Below, piece after piece: positions 10,189-51,700 of a DNA stretch of 64,000 nucleotides (position 1 is its first letter; each line of letters opens with the position of its first letter). This stretch comes from Chrysogorgia sp. JL179-B06. Lineage: Eukaryota; Cnidaria; Anthozoa; Scleralcyonacea; Chrysogorgiidae. The translations under genes and the position numbers were made by a program. The notes under the pieces were generated by a model. That model had not been told where the DNA came from, ran no database searches, and saw only the letters and a program-made list of their open reading frames with translations. The stretch covers positions 87,501-151,500 of the forward strand of contig JAYKKM010000032.1 in the NCBI GenBank assembly GCA_035772405.1, read 5' to 3'.

Positions 10189-10496
10189 ATCTTCAAATTA
10201 TCCCAATAACAACATTACCTTTTGTGTTCCAGTTTCAAACTTTGCTCACTTTCCTATGTATGCATGTCTAACATATATTAAACAAAGTATAAGTCAAACC
10301 ACATACCATATATATGTCGTTGCCTCGTTCTTCCAAACTGATATTGGCAAAGTTACAAATTTCATATGCCTCGTTCTTTAAAAACGCACACTGCTAAAAA
10401 CCTCATATCGTTATACAAATATTTTTGCATCGTTCTATTTCGTAACGTAAATATACTGACTAAAACCTCTACTACAATGCACGTATGCAGTCTTTA
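10189..10496 (+). other. 3' flank of the KDZ gene
   Basis: Non-coding AT-rich sequence between the stop codon and the 119-bp array. TGCCTCGTTCTT occurs twice (about 10321 and 10368), and a third related TGCATCGTTCTA lies near 10427, giving a short degenerate repeat of about 55 bases. Confidence 0.5.
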
Positions 10497-12325
10497 ATTA
10501 GACGCTAATATACACAATATACACAATAGACACTCACAGTTTATGTATAAGTGTGTAAATAGACACAATAGACGTTAATATACACTAGACGTCTATTAGA
10601 CGTATTTAGTGTATAATTAGACGCTAATATACACAATATACACAATAGACACTCACAGTTTATGTATAAGTGAGTAAATAGACACAATAGTCGTTAATAT
10701 ACACTAGACGTCTATTAGACGTATATAGTGTATAATAAGACGCTAATATACACAATATACACAATAGACACTCACAGTTTATGTATAAGTGAGTAAATAG
10801 ACACAATAGACGTTAATATACACTAGACGTCTATTAGACGTATATAGTGTATAATTAGACGCTAATATACACAATATACACAATAGACACTGACAGTTTA
10901 TGTATAAGTGAGTAAATAGACACAATAGACGTTAATATACACTAGACGTCTATTAGACGTATATAGTGTATAATTAGACGCTAATATACACAATAGACAC
11001 TCACAGTTTATGTATACAAGTGCGTAAATATAGACACAATAGACGTTAATATACACTAGACGTCTATTAGACGTATATAGTGTATAATTAGACGCTAATA
11101 TACACAATATACACAATAGACACTCACAGTTTATGTATAAGTGAGTAAATAGACACAATAGACGTTAATATACACTAGACGTCTATTAGACGTATATAGT
11201 GTATAATTAGACGCTAATATACACAATATACACAATATACACAATAGACACTCACAGTTTATGTATACAAGTGTGTAAATAGACACAATAGACGTTAATA
11301 TACACTAGACGTCTATTAGACGTATATAGTGTATAATAAGACGCTAATATACACAATATACACAATAGACACTCACAGTTTATGTATAAGTGAGTAAATA
11401 GACACAATAGACCTTAATATACACTAGACGTCTATTAGACGTATATAGTGTATAATTAGACGCTAATATACACAATATACACAATAGACACTCACAGTTT
11501 ATGTATAAGTGTGTAAATAGACACAATAGACGTTAATATACACTAGACGTCTATTAGACGTATATAGTGTATAATTAGACGCTAATATACACAATATACA
11601 CAATAGACACTGACAGTTTATGTATAAGTGAGTAAATAGACACAATAGACTTTAATGTACACTAGACGTCTATTAGACGTATATAGTGTATAATTAGACG
11701 CTAATAGTGTATAATTAGACGCTAATATACACAATATACACAATAGACACTCACAGTTTATGTATACAAGTGTGTAAATAGACACAATAGACGTTAATAT
11801 ACACTAGACGTCTATTAGACGTATATAGTGTATAATTAGACGCTAATATACACAATATACACAATAGACACTGACAGTTTATGTATACAAGTGTGTAAAT
11901 AGACACAATAGACGTTAATATACACTAGACGTCTATTAGACGTATATAGTGTATAATTAGACGCTAATATACACAATATACACAATAGACACTCACAGTT
12001 TATGTATACAAGTGTGTAAATAGACACAATAGACGTTAATATGCACTAGACGTCTATTAGACGTATATAGTGTATAATTAGACGCTAATATACACAATAT
12101 ACACAATAGACACTCACAGTTTATGTATACAAGTGTGTAAATAGACACAATAGACGTTAATATACACTAGACGTCTATTAGACGTATATAGTGTATAATT
12201 AGACGCTAATATACACAATATACACAATAGACACTCACAGTTTATGTATACAAGTGTGTAAATAGACACAATAGACGTTAATATACACTAGACGTCTATT
12301 AGACGTATATAGTGTATAATAAGCA
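10497..12325. repeat. 119-121-bp palindrome-rich tandem array, about 15 copies
   Basis: The unit runs from ATTAGACGCTAATATACAC to TAGTGTATA. Starts fall near 10502, 10620, 10740, 10858, 10977 and onward to about 12200, so spacing is mostly 118-121 bases. Two length variants exist (ATAAGTGAG and ATACAAGTGTG), and the longer one dominates the 3' part. Each unit holds nested inverted repeats: TATACACTA against TAGTGTATA, with GACGTC between them, and GTGTATAATTAG against CTAATATACAC across the unit junction. The cysteine-rich reading frames on the minus strand are repeat translations. Confidence 0.95.
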
Positions 12326-12490
12326 ATGGAGAATTGACAGAATATACGCCACCTGTCTACTCAGTATAACTATACATTATATACGGTATACACTGTATAA
12401 ATATACACAATATACTTCTTATGTCTAAACTGTCTATTCTGCAACACCGCGCCTTACTCCATTTTCCGATGCCGCGCATGAGGACGGTTG

Positions 12491-13270
<780 letters not shown>

Positions 13271-13316
13271 AGATAAAGCCTACACTACATATATACCACA
13301 AGATACCACCCACCTT

Positions 13317-13796
13317 TTGAACAAACTTCAAGATTTGAACAATACTGGACCATTTCCCGAGGGAACCCTTCTAGTGTCATGGGATGTTGTTTCTATGTTC
13401 CCCAACATAGACCTAGGAATTTCAGTCATTACGGAAGCCCTGAACACCAGAGAACAGAAGTACCCATCCACCCAATGTATTGTTGAGGCCGTAGAAATCT
13501 GCCTGTCGCACAATAACTCTCAGTTCTCCAATGCAAATTTCCTACAAATTCACGGAACGGCTATGGGTCCAAAAAATGCTTGTAGCTATGCTGATATAGC
13601 CATGGGGGTCATCGACGAAAAAGCTAAATCTGGAAACATCAAACCAAACCGCTGGTGGAGATATAGGGATGACATTTTCGACCTATGCATGGACACTGGG
13701 CCTGAGAAATTATCAGAATTTACCGAATACATTAATTTACTTTATCCTACAATCAAGTTTACATTGGTATTTTCGCAAACATCACTTGATGTATGA
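13317..13796 (+). pseudogene. PLE RT palm fragment
   Basis: An open frame of 160 residues: LVSWDVVSMFPNID (motif with the first catalytic Asp), FLQIHGTAMGPKNACSYAD, and RWWRYRDDIFDLC (RDD catalytic pair). It ends prematurely at TSLDV, where the thumb region continues in another frame from about 13795. Confidence 0.88.
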
Positions 13797-13959
13797 GATC
13801 TATACCCTCAAATTAGTCGATGGCTATATTGAAACTGATGTTTATTCTAAACCAACGGACAATCAGCTCTACCTGGAACATACAAGCGCACATCCAAGTC
13901 ACAAGATTAAGAAGACCAGAGTTTTAACACTAGGAGTATACAATACCAGAAATGTTTAA
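13790..13959 (+). pseudogene. PLE RT thumb fragment after frameshift
   Basis: It continues the RT in a new frame: YEIYTLKLVDGYIETDVYSK, then PTDNQLYLEHTSAHPSH. The DVYSKPTD.. YL block is typical of the region after the RT palm in PLEs. The reading degrades after SHKIKK. Confidence 0.82.
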
Positions 13960-14072
13960 TTGATAGAGGATACAACCCGAAACAAGTGGAGCAACAGTCT
14001 GTGAAAGCCAAGGGATTAACCAGGAACGAGTTACTAGCCCCAAGCGAATAAGATGAAAAGATTATTTTTCCT

Positions 14073-14411
14073 TTGGTAGTGGACTACAATCCGCGGCTTC
14101 CAAATATTGGGAATATAATTAAAAAGAACATACACCTCCTGCATTCTTCCCAGCCAATGATTGATTTATTTCCGTTATGTGCAATTATTCCATCGTTTAG
14201 AAGACCAAAAAACATTAAAGAAATATTATCCACCCCGAAGAGGCAGCGCTCTGAACCATCCGAAGACAATGGGTGCTTCAAATGCGTAAACAAATGCGAC
14301 CTTTGTCATAATTACCTTCAAGAAGCAAATTTCTTCGCCAGCGCCAAAACCAAAATAAAATATCCATCAAGCAACGGATCCATTGCCAGTCTAAAAATAT
14401 TATTTATTTAG
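14073..14411 (+). pseudogene. PLE RT/endonuclease linker with cysteine cluster
   Basis: VVDYNPRLPNIGNIIKK and HLLHSSQPMIDLFP lead to CFKCVNKCDLCHNYL, a cysteine cluster typical of the linker before the GIY-YIG module. A frameshift near 14380 interrupts it; the homologous continuation (CQSKNIIYLVTCKKCEMQYI) is in the frame used by the endonuclease below. Confidence 0.82.
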
Positions 14412-14743
14412 TTACTTGCAAGAAGTGCGAAATGCAGTATATTGGGTCTACTAGCACTGATTTCCGTGTCAGATTTCGCAACCATAAATCGTCAATGGTA
14501 ACCAATAAGAAGACGTGCGAGGTAGCTAGCTACTGTATCCATTTTAATAAGGAACCACACAATTTACATGACTTCTGTTTTATTGGGATTGAACAAATGC
14601 AAAACACCAGCAATAAGAATAGTAACGACCAGCGATTGCTGACAAGAGAGGCGTACTGGAGCGCACAACTCTCTTGTCTAAAATCACATGGAATGAACAA
14701 AAGATGCGAATACCGATCCAAAAACAGAATTAATTATAGTTAG
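14385..14743 (+). pseudogene. PLE GIY-YIG endonuclease
   Basis: NIIYLVTCKKCEMQYIGSTS, then FRVRFRNHKSSM and EAYWSAQLSCL. This contains the YIG core, the R-x3-R segment and the C-terminal E..W expected for PLE endonucleases that nick target DNA for priming. The module itself looks intact from 14432 to the stop at 14743, but lacks an intact upstream RT. Confidence 0.88.
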
Positions 14744-14868
14744 GTTCTATTAGGTTTTATGTAAATAGGTTTTTATTTGTACATAGCCTCCACTCTAATT
14801 TTTTAACTTTATCCCCCATTGCATGGGACGTTATTTGCATGTTATTTATTTTATTTATTATTTAAACA

Positions 14869-14899
14869 CTGAAGAAGCCTGAAAGGCGAAACGTTTGTA
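14869..14899 (+). ncRNA. Hammerhead-ribozyme-like core in the PLE 3' tail
   Basis: CTGAAGA (14869-14875), a three-pair stem GCC/GGC closed by TGAAA, then GAAAC (14888-14892) matches the order of hammerhead conserved residues CUGANGA - stem II - GAAA. AC at 14891-14892 can pair with GT at 14897-14898, giving a minimal stem III and a cleavage position after A14899. PLEs are known to carry minimal hammerheads of this kind. Stem I does not pair well in a single copy as I read it, so activity is unproven; dimeric forms would be required. Confidence 0.5.
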
Positions 14900-14949
14900 A
14901 TAAAACATTTTCCTGCTGGAAGTTCGCTGTCGTCTCTCTTTTTATTCAT

Positions 14950-15775
14950 TCATATATATATATATATATACATGGTATAGGACCATTTTTAAAGGTGAAT
15001 AATAGACATGCTACGCATATGCAGCGTTTGTTTGTTTGTTAGGCTCACAAAAAACACTAATAGTATATACGGGCTCCACGCAAATGACGAACGATTTTTC
15101 CGCTTATACATACAGTAATGTATAGTATAGCGCGACTCTTCCCCTTGAGAACACCAATTCAAATTTCAAACGGTCGTAACCTAGAAACGCGGTTTTCAAA
15201 TTAATTCACTCACCCGTGAAAACAATGAAAACAATAAAGAAATGTAAACAAATTCAGCAAATTCGCAGTAGTGTTCGGACGTATTTAGATTTGCAGATCT
15301 TATATATCCTTATATATATATATTGCCATAGGGTTTCACAGATTTAAGAATCCATCAAGATAGTGTGTATGTGATTTATGTGGGCAATAGCTCTTTCGTT
15401 TGGTAATGTGATACGATAACTTCATCATGACGTTATCGAAATATGAAAATTCCTATAATCTTCGACGGTTTATAAGAATATTATTTTACATGCGATTAGA
15501 TTGGGAACGGTTATCTTCATAAAACTTTGTATGGATTTTAAGATTCCTTAAAAAGTAGCCTGGATATCGAATTTTTAAGGTCAATAAACCCAATAAAATT
15601 TTTAATAGATCCGCACGTACTTTTTTGTAGGAAGTAACTTAGGTTTACAGGACAGTAAAAATATATAACATAATGTCAAAAATGACGTAAATTCTAGAAT
15701 TTTTATGTTTGTCGATGACGTCAATGTGACGTCATCAATGTGACGGCATCAAATTACGTTATCAGACAAAAGAAA
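14950..15775. other. No gene recognised
   Basis: A short (AT)n at 14952-14970, then AT-rich unique-looking sequence. GTGACGTCATCAATGTGACG near 15726 is a short repeated motif. No coding frame of interest. Confidence 0.5.
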
Positions 15776-16118
15776 TTACCCTGCATATTCCACACATAAA
15801 ATATCTGGGCTATACCTTGAATTTATTGTCCACTCACGAAGTATATTGAGCGGAAAATGCCCTGTCCTGAGCAACAGGTTGTCTAGCAACAGAATACGTC
15901 CGAACACCCTTAAATCGTAACGTTCACAAATGGTCAACTCTTCAGTGGCGAGAATATACATTGTATAAACGTATTCGATATCACGTGCTTGCGCCAAGAA
16001 CGATGCTCTCCCAACCTCGTACTCAAAGTTTTTACATATATACCACCCAGTCTCCATTGCTTTAGCTAGTTGTTCAATAAATTCATGAATTAAGTGACAT
16101 AAAAATGAAAATAAGACT
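15776..16118 (-). other. Open frame downstream of and in frame with the RTK stop
   Basis: After the RTK stop (TGA at 16126-16124) and an immediately following TAA, the same frame stays open for about 113 codons, with an ATG at 16057 and an end at 15776. The residues (LAKAMETGWYICKNFEY and onward) match no family I know. It may be 3' UTR that happens to be open, an alternative 3' exon, or a decayed gene tail. Confidence 0.25.
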
Positions 16119-16123
16119 TCTTA

Positions 16124-45360
<29,237 letters not shown>

Positions 45361-45724
45361 GGCAAACAGAAGGTCCCAAACTCATTGAGCCATCTAGAAA
45401 GGCAAAAAAAACAACTTTACTTTTATCCAGTTACACGATATCGGATTTCTTTCGTACCGGATTGCTTTTCATACCGAATAGGTGTTCTGTAACGTTGACA
45501 CTACTACACTAGACAGAAGCAATCCAATACGTGCCATATACTGGACGGAAATCTGTCCGCATTGGTAGTGATATGAACAGTTAGTTATCCGATACGTTGC
45601 ATCCGCCTGTAGTTGATGTAAACTAGCCAGCGATTTTCGTTCTTATTTATTTGATATCTATTGAAAAATCAGGGTATTAGAACAGTGAAACCTGTCGAAC
45701 TGGGCCTGAAATATTGAAATAATG
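45361..45724 (-). promoter_or_regulatory. Putative 5' UTR/promoter interval of the RTK gene
   Basis: The only non-repetitive sequence between the RTK start codon and the satellite. I see no convincing TATA box or CpG-rich segment. The call rests on position alone. Confidence 0.3.
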
Positions 45725-48700
45725 ATTTTAATTTTATTATGTAAATGTACTGAACCAGAATTTTATAATCTAAAGGTACTGCTCCTGAATTTTGTAATCT
45801 AAATGTATTGAACCTAATTTTGTGATCTAAATGTGCTGAACCTGAATTTGTGATCCAAATGTACTGAACCTAAATTTGGTGATCAAAATGTGCTGAACGG
45901 CTAAATCTTGTGATCTAAATATACTGAACCTAAATTTTGTGATCTAAATGTACTGAACCTAAATTTTGGGATCTAAATGTACTGAACCTGAATTTTGTGA
46001 TCTAAATGTATTGCACCTAAAATTTGTGATCTAAATTTACTGAACATTAATTTTGTGATCTAAATGTATTGAACCTAAAATTTGGGATCTAAATGTACTG
46101 AACTTGAATATTGTGATCAAAATGTACCGAACCTAAATTTTGTGATCTAAATGTACTGAACCTAAATGTTGTGATCTAAATGTACTGAACCTAAATTTTG
46201 TTATCTAAATGTACCAATTGTACCTAAATTTCGTGATCTAAATGTACTGAACCTAAATTTTGTGATCTAAATGTACTGAACCTAAATTTCGTGATCTAAA
46301 TGTACTGAACCTAAATTTTGTGATCTAAATGTACTGTATCTAAATTTTGTGATCTAAATATACTGAACCTAAATTTTGTGATCTAAGTGTACTCAACGTA
46401 AATTTTGTGATCTAGATGTACTGAACCTAAATTTTGTGATCTAAATATATTGATCTGAATTTTGTGATCTGAATGTACTGAACCTGAATTTTGTGATCTA
46501 AATGTACTGAACCTGAATTTTGTGATCTGAATGTACTGAACCTGAATTTTGTGATCTAAATGTACTGAACCTGAATTTTGTGATCTAAATGCACTGAACA
46601 CAAATTTTGTGATCTAAATATACTGAACATAAGTTTGTGATCTAAATGTAGTACTCAACCTGAATTTTGTGATCTAAATGTGCTGAACCTAAATTTCGTG
46701 ATCTAAATGCACTGAACCTAAATTGTGTGATCTAAATATACTAAACACAAAATTTGTGATCTAAGTATACTGAACATAAATTTGTGATCTAAATGTAGTA
46801 CTCAACCTGAGTTTTCTGATCTAAATGTACTGAACCTATTTTGTGATCTAAATGAACTGAACCTAAATTTTATTATCTAAATGTACTGAACCCGAATTTT
46901 ATAATCTAAAGGTACTGAACATATATTTTTTAATCTAAATATACTGAACATAACTTTGTGTTCTAAATATACTGAACATAAGTTTGTATTCTAAATGTAT
47001 ATATTGCACCTGAATTTTGTGATCTAAATATACTCAACACACATTTTGTGATCTAAATATACTGAACATAAGTTTGTGATCTAAATTTACTCAACCTCAA
47101 TTTTGTGATCTAAATGTACTGAACATAAATTTGGTGATCTAAATGTACTGAACCTACTTTTTGTGATCTAAGTGTACTGAACCTAATTTTTGTGATCTAA
47201 ATGTACTGAACCTAAATTTCGTGATCTAAATGTACTGAACTTAAATTTTGTGATCTAAATATACTGAACACAAATGTACTGAACCTAAATTTTGTAATCT
47301 AAATGTACTGAACCTAAATTTCGTGATCTAAATGTTCTGAACCTAAACTTTGTGATCTAAATATACTGAACACAAATGTACTAAACCTAAATTTTGTGAT
47401 CTAAATGTACTGAACCTAAATTTCGTGATCTAAATGTACTGTACCTAAATTTTGTGATCTAAATTATGTACTGAACCTAAATTTTGTGATCTAAATGTAC
47501 TGAACCTAAACTTTGTGATCTAAATATACTGAACATAAATGTACTGAACCTAAATTTTGTGATCTAAATGTACTGAACCTAAATTTCGCGATCTAAATGT
47601 ACTGAACCTAAACTTTGTGATCTAAATATACTGAACACAAATGTACTGAACCTAAATTTTGTGATCTAAATGTAGCAGAACCTAAATTTCGTGATCTAAA
47701 TGTACTGTACCTAAATTTTCTGATCTAAATGTACTGTACCTAAATTTTCTGATCTAAATGTACTGTACCTAAATTTTGTGATCTAAATTATGTACTGAAC
47801 CTAAATTTTGTGATCTAAATGTACTGAACCTAAATTTTGTCATCTAAATGTACTGTACCTAAATTTCGTTTTCTAAATGTACTGTACCTAAATTTTGTGA
47901 TCTAAATGTACTGAACCTACATTTTGTGATCTAAATGTACTGTACCTACATTTTGTGATCTAAATGTACTGTACCTAAATTTCGTGATCTAAATGTACTG
48001 AACCTAAATTTTGTGATCTAAATGTACTGCAGAACCTAAATTTCGTGATCTAAATGTACTGCACCTAAATTTCGTGATCTAAATATACTGTAGCTACGTT
48101 TTGTGATCTAAATGTACTGTACCTAAATTTTGTGATCTAAATGTACTTTACCTAAATTTTGTGATCTAAATGTACTGAACCTAAACTTTGTGATCTAAAT
48201 ACACTGAACACAAATTTTGTGATCTAAATATACTGAACATAAGTTTGTGATCTAAATGTACTGAACCTAAATTTCGTGATCTAAATGTACTGTACCTAAA
48301 TTTTTTGATCTAAATGTACTGAACCTAAATTTCGTGATCTAAATGTACTGTACCTAAATTTTGTGATCTAAATGTACTGAACCTACATTTTGTGATCTAA
48401 ATGTACTGTACCTACATTTTGTGATCTAAATGTACTGTTCCTAAATTTTGTGATCTAAATGTACTGAACCTGAATTTTGTGATCCAAATGCATGTACTGA
48501 ACCTAAATTTTGTGATCTAAATGTACTGTACGTAAATTTTATTATCTAAATGTACTGCACCTAAATTTCGTGATCTAAATGTACTGTACCTAAATTTCGT
48601 GATCGAAATGTACTGAACACAAATTTTGTGATCTAAATGTACTAAACCTAAATTTCGTGATCGAAATGTACTGTACCTAAATTTTATTATCTAAATGTAC

Positions 48701-51700
48701 TGCACCTAAATTTCGTGATCTAAATGTACTGTACCTAAATTTTGTGATCTAAATGTACTGAACCTAAATTTCCTGATCGAAATGTACTGAACACAAATTT
48801 TCTGATCTAAATGTACTAAACCTAAATTTCGTGATCGAAATGTACTGTACCTACATTTTGTGATCTAAATGTACTGTTCCTAAATTTTGTGATCTAAATG
48901 TACTGAACCTGAATTTTGTGATCCAAATGCATGTACTGAACCTAAATTGTGTGATCTAAATGTACTGTACGTAAATTTTATTATCTAAATGTACTGCACC
49001 TAAATTTCGTGATCTAAATGTACTGTACCTAAATTTCGTGATCTAAATGTACTGTACCTAAATTTCGTGATCTAAATGTACTGAACCTAAACTTTGTGAT
49101 CTAAATACACTGAATACAAATTTTGTGATCTAAATATACTGAACATAAGTTTGTGATCTAAATGTACTGAACCCAAATTTCGTGATCTAAATGTACTGCA
49201 CCTAAATTTCGTGATCTAAATATACTGTAGCTAAGTTTTGTGATCTAAATGTACTGTACCTAAATTTTGTGATCTAAATGTACTGAACCTAAACTTTGTG
49301 ATCTAAATACACTGAACACAAATTTTGTGATCTAAATATACTGAACATAAGTTTGTGATCTAAATGTACTGAACCTAAATTTCGTGATCTAAATGTACTC
49401 AACCTCAATTTTGTGATCTAAATGTACTAAACCTAAATTTCGTGATCGAAATGTACTGTACCTAAATTTTATTATCTAAATGTACTGCACCTAAATTTCG
49501 TGATCTAAATGTACTGTACCTAAATTTTGTGATCTAAATGTACTGTACCTAAATTTCGTGATCTAAATGTACTGAACCTAAATTTTGTGATCTAAATGTA
49601 CTGTACCTAAATTTCGTGATCTAAATGTACTGTACCTAAATTTTATTATCTAAATGTACTGCACCTAAATTTCGTGATCTAAATGTACTGTACCTAAATT
49701 TTGTGATCTAAATGTACTGTACCTAAATTTCGTGATCTAAATGTACTGTACCTAAATTTTGTGATCTAAATGTACTGAACCTACATTTTTTTATCTAAAT
49801 GTACTGTACCTACATTTTGTGATCTAAATGTACTGTTCCTAAATTTTGTGATCTAAATGTACTGAACCTGAATTTTGTGATCCAAATGCATGTACTGAAT
49901 CTAAATTTTGTGATCTAAATGTACTGTACGTAAATTTTGTTTCTAAATGTACTGCACCTAGATTTCGTGATCTATATGTACTGTACCTAAATTTCGTGAT
50001 CTAAATGTACTGAACCTAAATTTTGTGATCTAAATGTACTGCAGAACCTAAATTTCGTGATCTAAATGTACTGCACCTAAATTTCGTGATCTAAATATAC
50101 TGTAGCTAAGTTTTGTGATCTAAATGTACTGTACCTAAATTTTGTGATCTAAATGTACTTTATCTAAATTTTGTGATCTAAATGTACTGAACCTAAACTT
50201 TGTGATCTAAATACACTGAACACAAATTTTGTGATCTAAATATACTGAACATAAGTTTGTGATCTAAATGTACTGAACCTAAATTTCGTGATCTAAATGT
50301 ACTGTACCTAAATCTTGTGATCTAAATGTACTGAACCTACATTTTGTGATCTAAATGTACTGTACCTACATTTTGTGATCTAAATGTACTGTTCCTAAAT
50401 TTTGTGATCTAAATGTACTGAACCTGAATTTTGTGATCCAAATGCATGTACTGAACCTAAATTTTGTGATCTAAATGTACTGTACGTAAATTTTTATTAT
50501 CTAAATGTACTGCACCTAAATTTCGTGATCTAAATGTACTGTACCTAAATTTCGTGATCGAAATGTACTGAACACAAATTTTGTGATCTAAATGTACTAA
50601 ACCTAAATTTCGTGATCGAAATGTACTGTACCTAAATTTTATTATCTAAATGTACTGCACCTAAATTTCCTGATCTAAATGTACTGTACCTAAATTTTGT
50701 GATCTAAATGTACTGAACACAAATTTTGTGATCTAAATGTACTAAACCTTAATTTCGTGATCGAAATGTACTGTACCTACATTTTGTGATCTAAATGTAC
50801 TGTTCCTAAATTTTGTGATCTAAATGTACTGAACCTGAATTTTGTGATCCAAATGCATGTACTAAACCTAAATTTTGTGATCTAAATGTACTGTACGTAA
50901 ATTTTATTATCTAAATGTACTGCACCTAAATTTCGTGATCTAAATGTACTGTACCTAAATTTCGTGATCTAAATGTACTGTACCTAAATTTCGTGATCTA
51001 AATGTACTGAACCTAAACTTTGTGATCTAAATACACTGAATACAAATTTTGTGATCTAAATATACTGAACATAAGTTTGTGATCTAAATGTACTGAACCT
51101 AAATTTCGTGATCTAAATGTACTCAACCTCAATTTTGTGATCTAAATGTACTGTACCTAGATTTTGTGATCTAAATGTACTGTTCCTAAATTTTGTGATC
51201 TAAATGTACTGAACCTGAATTTTGTGATCCAAATGCATGTACTGAACCTAAATTTTGTGATCTAAATGCACTGTACGTAAATTTTATTATCTAAATGTAC
51301 TGCACCTAAATTTTCGTGATCTAAATGTACTGTACCTAAATTTCGTGATCTAAATGTACTGTACCTAAATTTCGTGATATAAATGTACTGAACCTAAACT
51401 TTGTGATCTAAATACACTGAATACAAATTTTGTGATCTAAATATACTGAACATAAGTTTGTGATCTAAATGTACTGAACCCAAATTTCGTGATCTAAATG
51501 TACTGCACCTAAATTTCGTGATCTAAATATACTGTAGGTAAGTTTTGTGATCTAAATGTACTGTACCTAAATTTTGTGATCTAAATCTACTGAACCTAAA
51601 CTTTGTGATCTAAATACACTGAACACAAATTTTGTGATCTAAATATACTGAACATAAGTTTGTGATCTAAATGTACTGAACCTAAATTTCGTGATCTAAA

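Larger units (their letters stand above)
7766..12325 (+). mobile_element. Candidate KDZ (Kyakuja-Dileera-Zisupton) transposon with flanking arrays
   Basis: This is a proposed unit: the 97-bp array (7.77-8.31 kb), the KDZ transposase (8409-10188) and the 119-bp array (10.5-12.3 kb). The transposase assignment is firm. Treating the arrays as subterminal parts of the element is inference, because I could not identify terminal inverted repeats or target duplications. The 97-bp motif also flanks the 21-bp array at 6.6 kb, so the left boundary could lie further out. Confidence 0.4.
13275..14940 (+). mobile_element. Penelope-like element, copy 2 (5'-truncated, with 3' hammerhead-like core)
   Basis: It reads plus-strand throughout: RT palm with YRDDI, thumb region, Cys-rich linker, GIY-YIG endonuclease, then an untranslated tail carrying a hammerhead-like core at 14869-14899. 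The N-terminal RT region is missing, so the copy is 5'-truncated near 13275. At least two frameshifts (near 13795 and 14390) and a loss of reading continuity near 13960-14070 make it non-functional. It is a different lineage from copy 1, since the proteins differ clearly. Confidence 0.88.

Noticed and set aside
10898..12027. Cysteine-rich repeated peptides on the minus strand of the 119-bp array
   Set aside because: Translation of a palindromic AT-rich tandem repeat, not conserved outside it.
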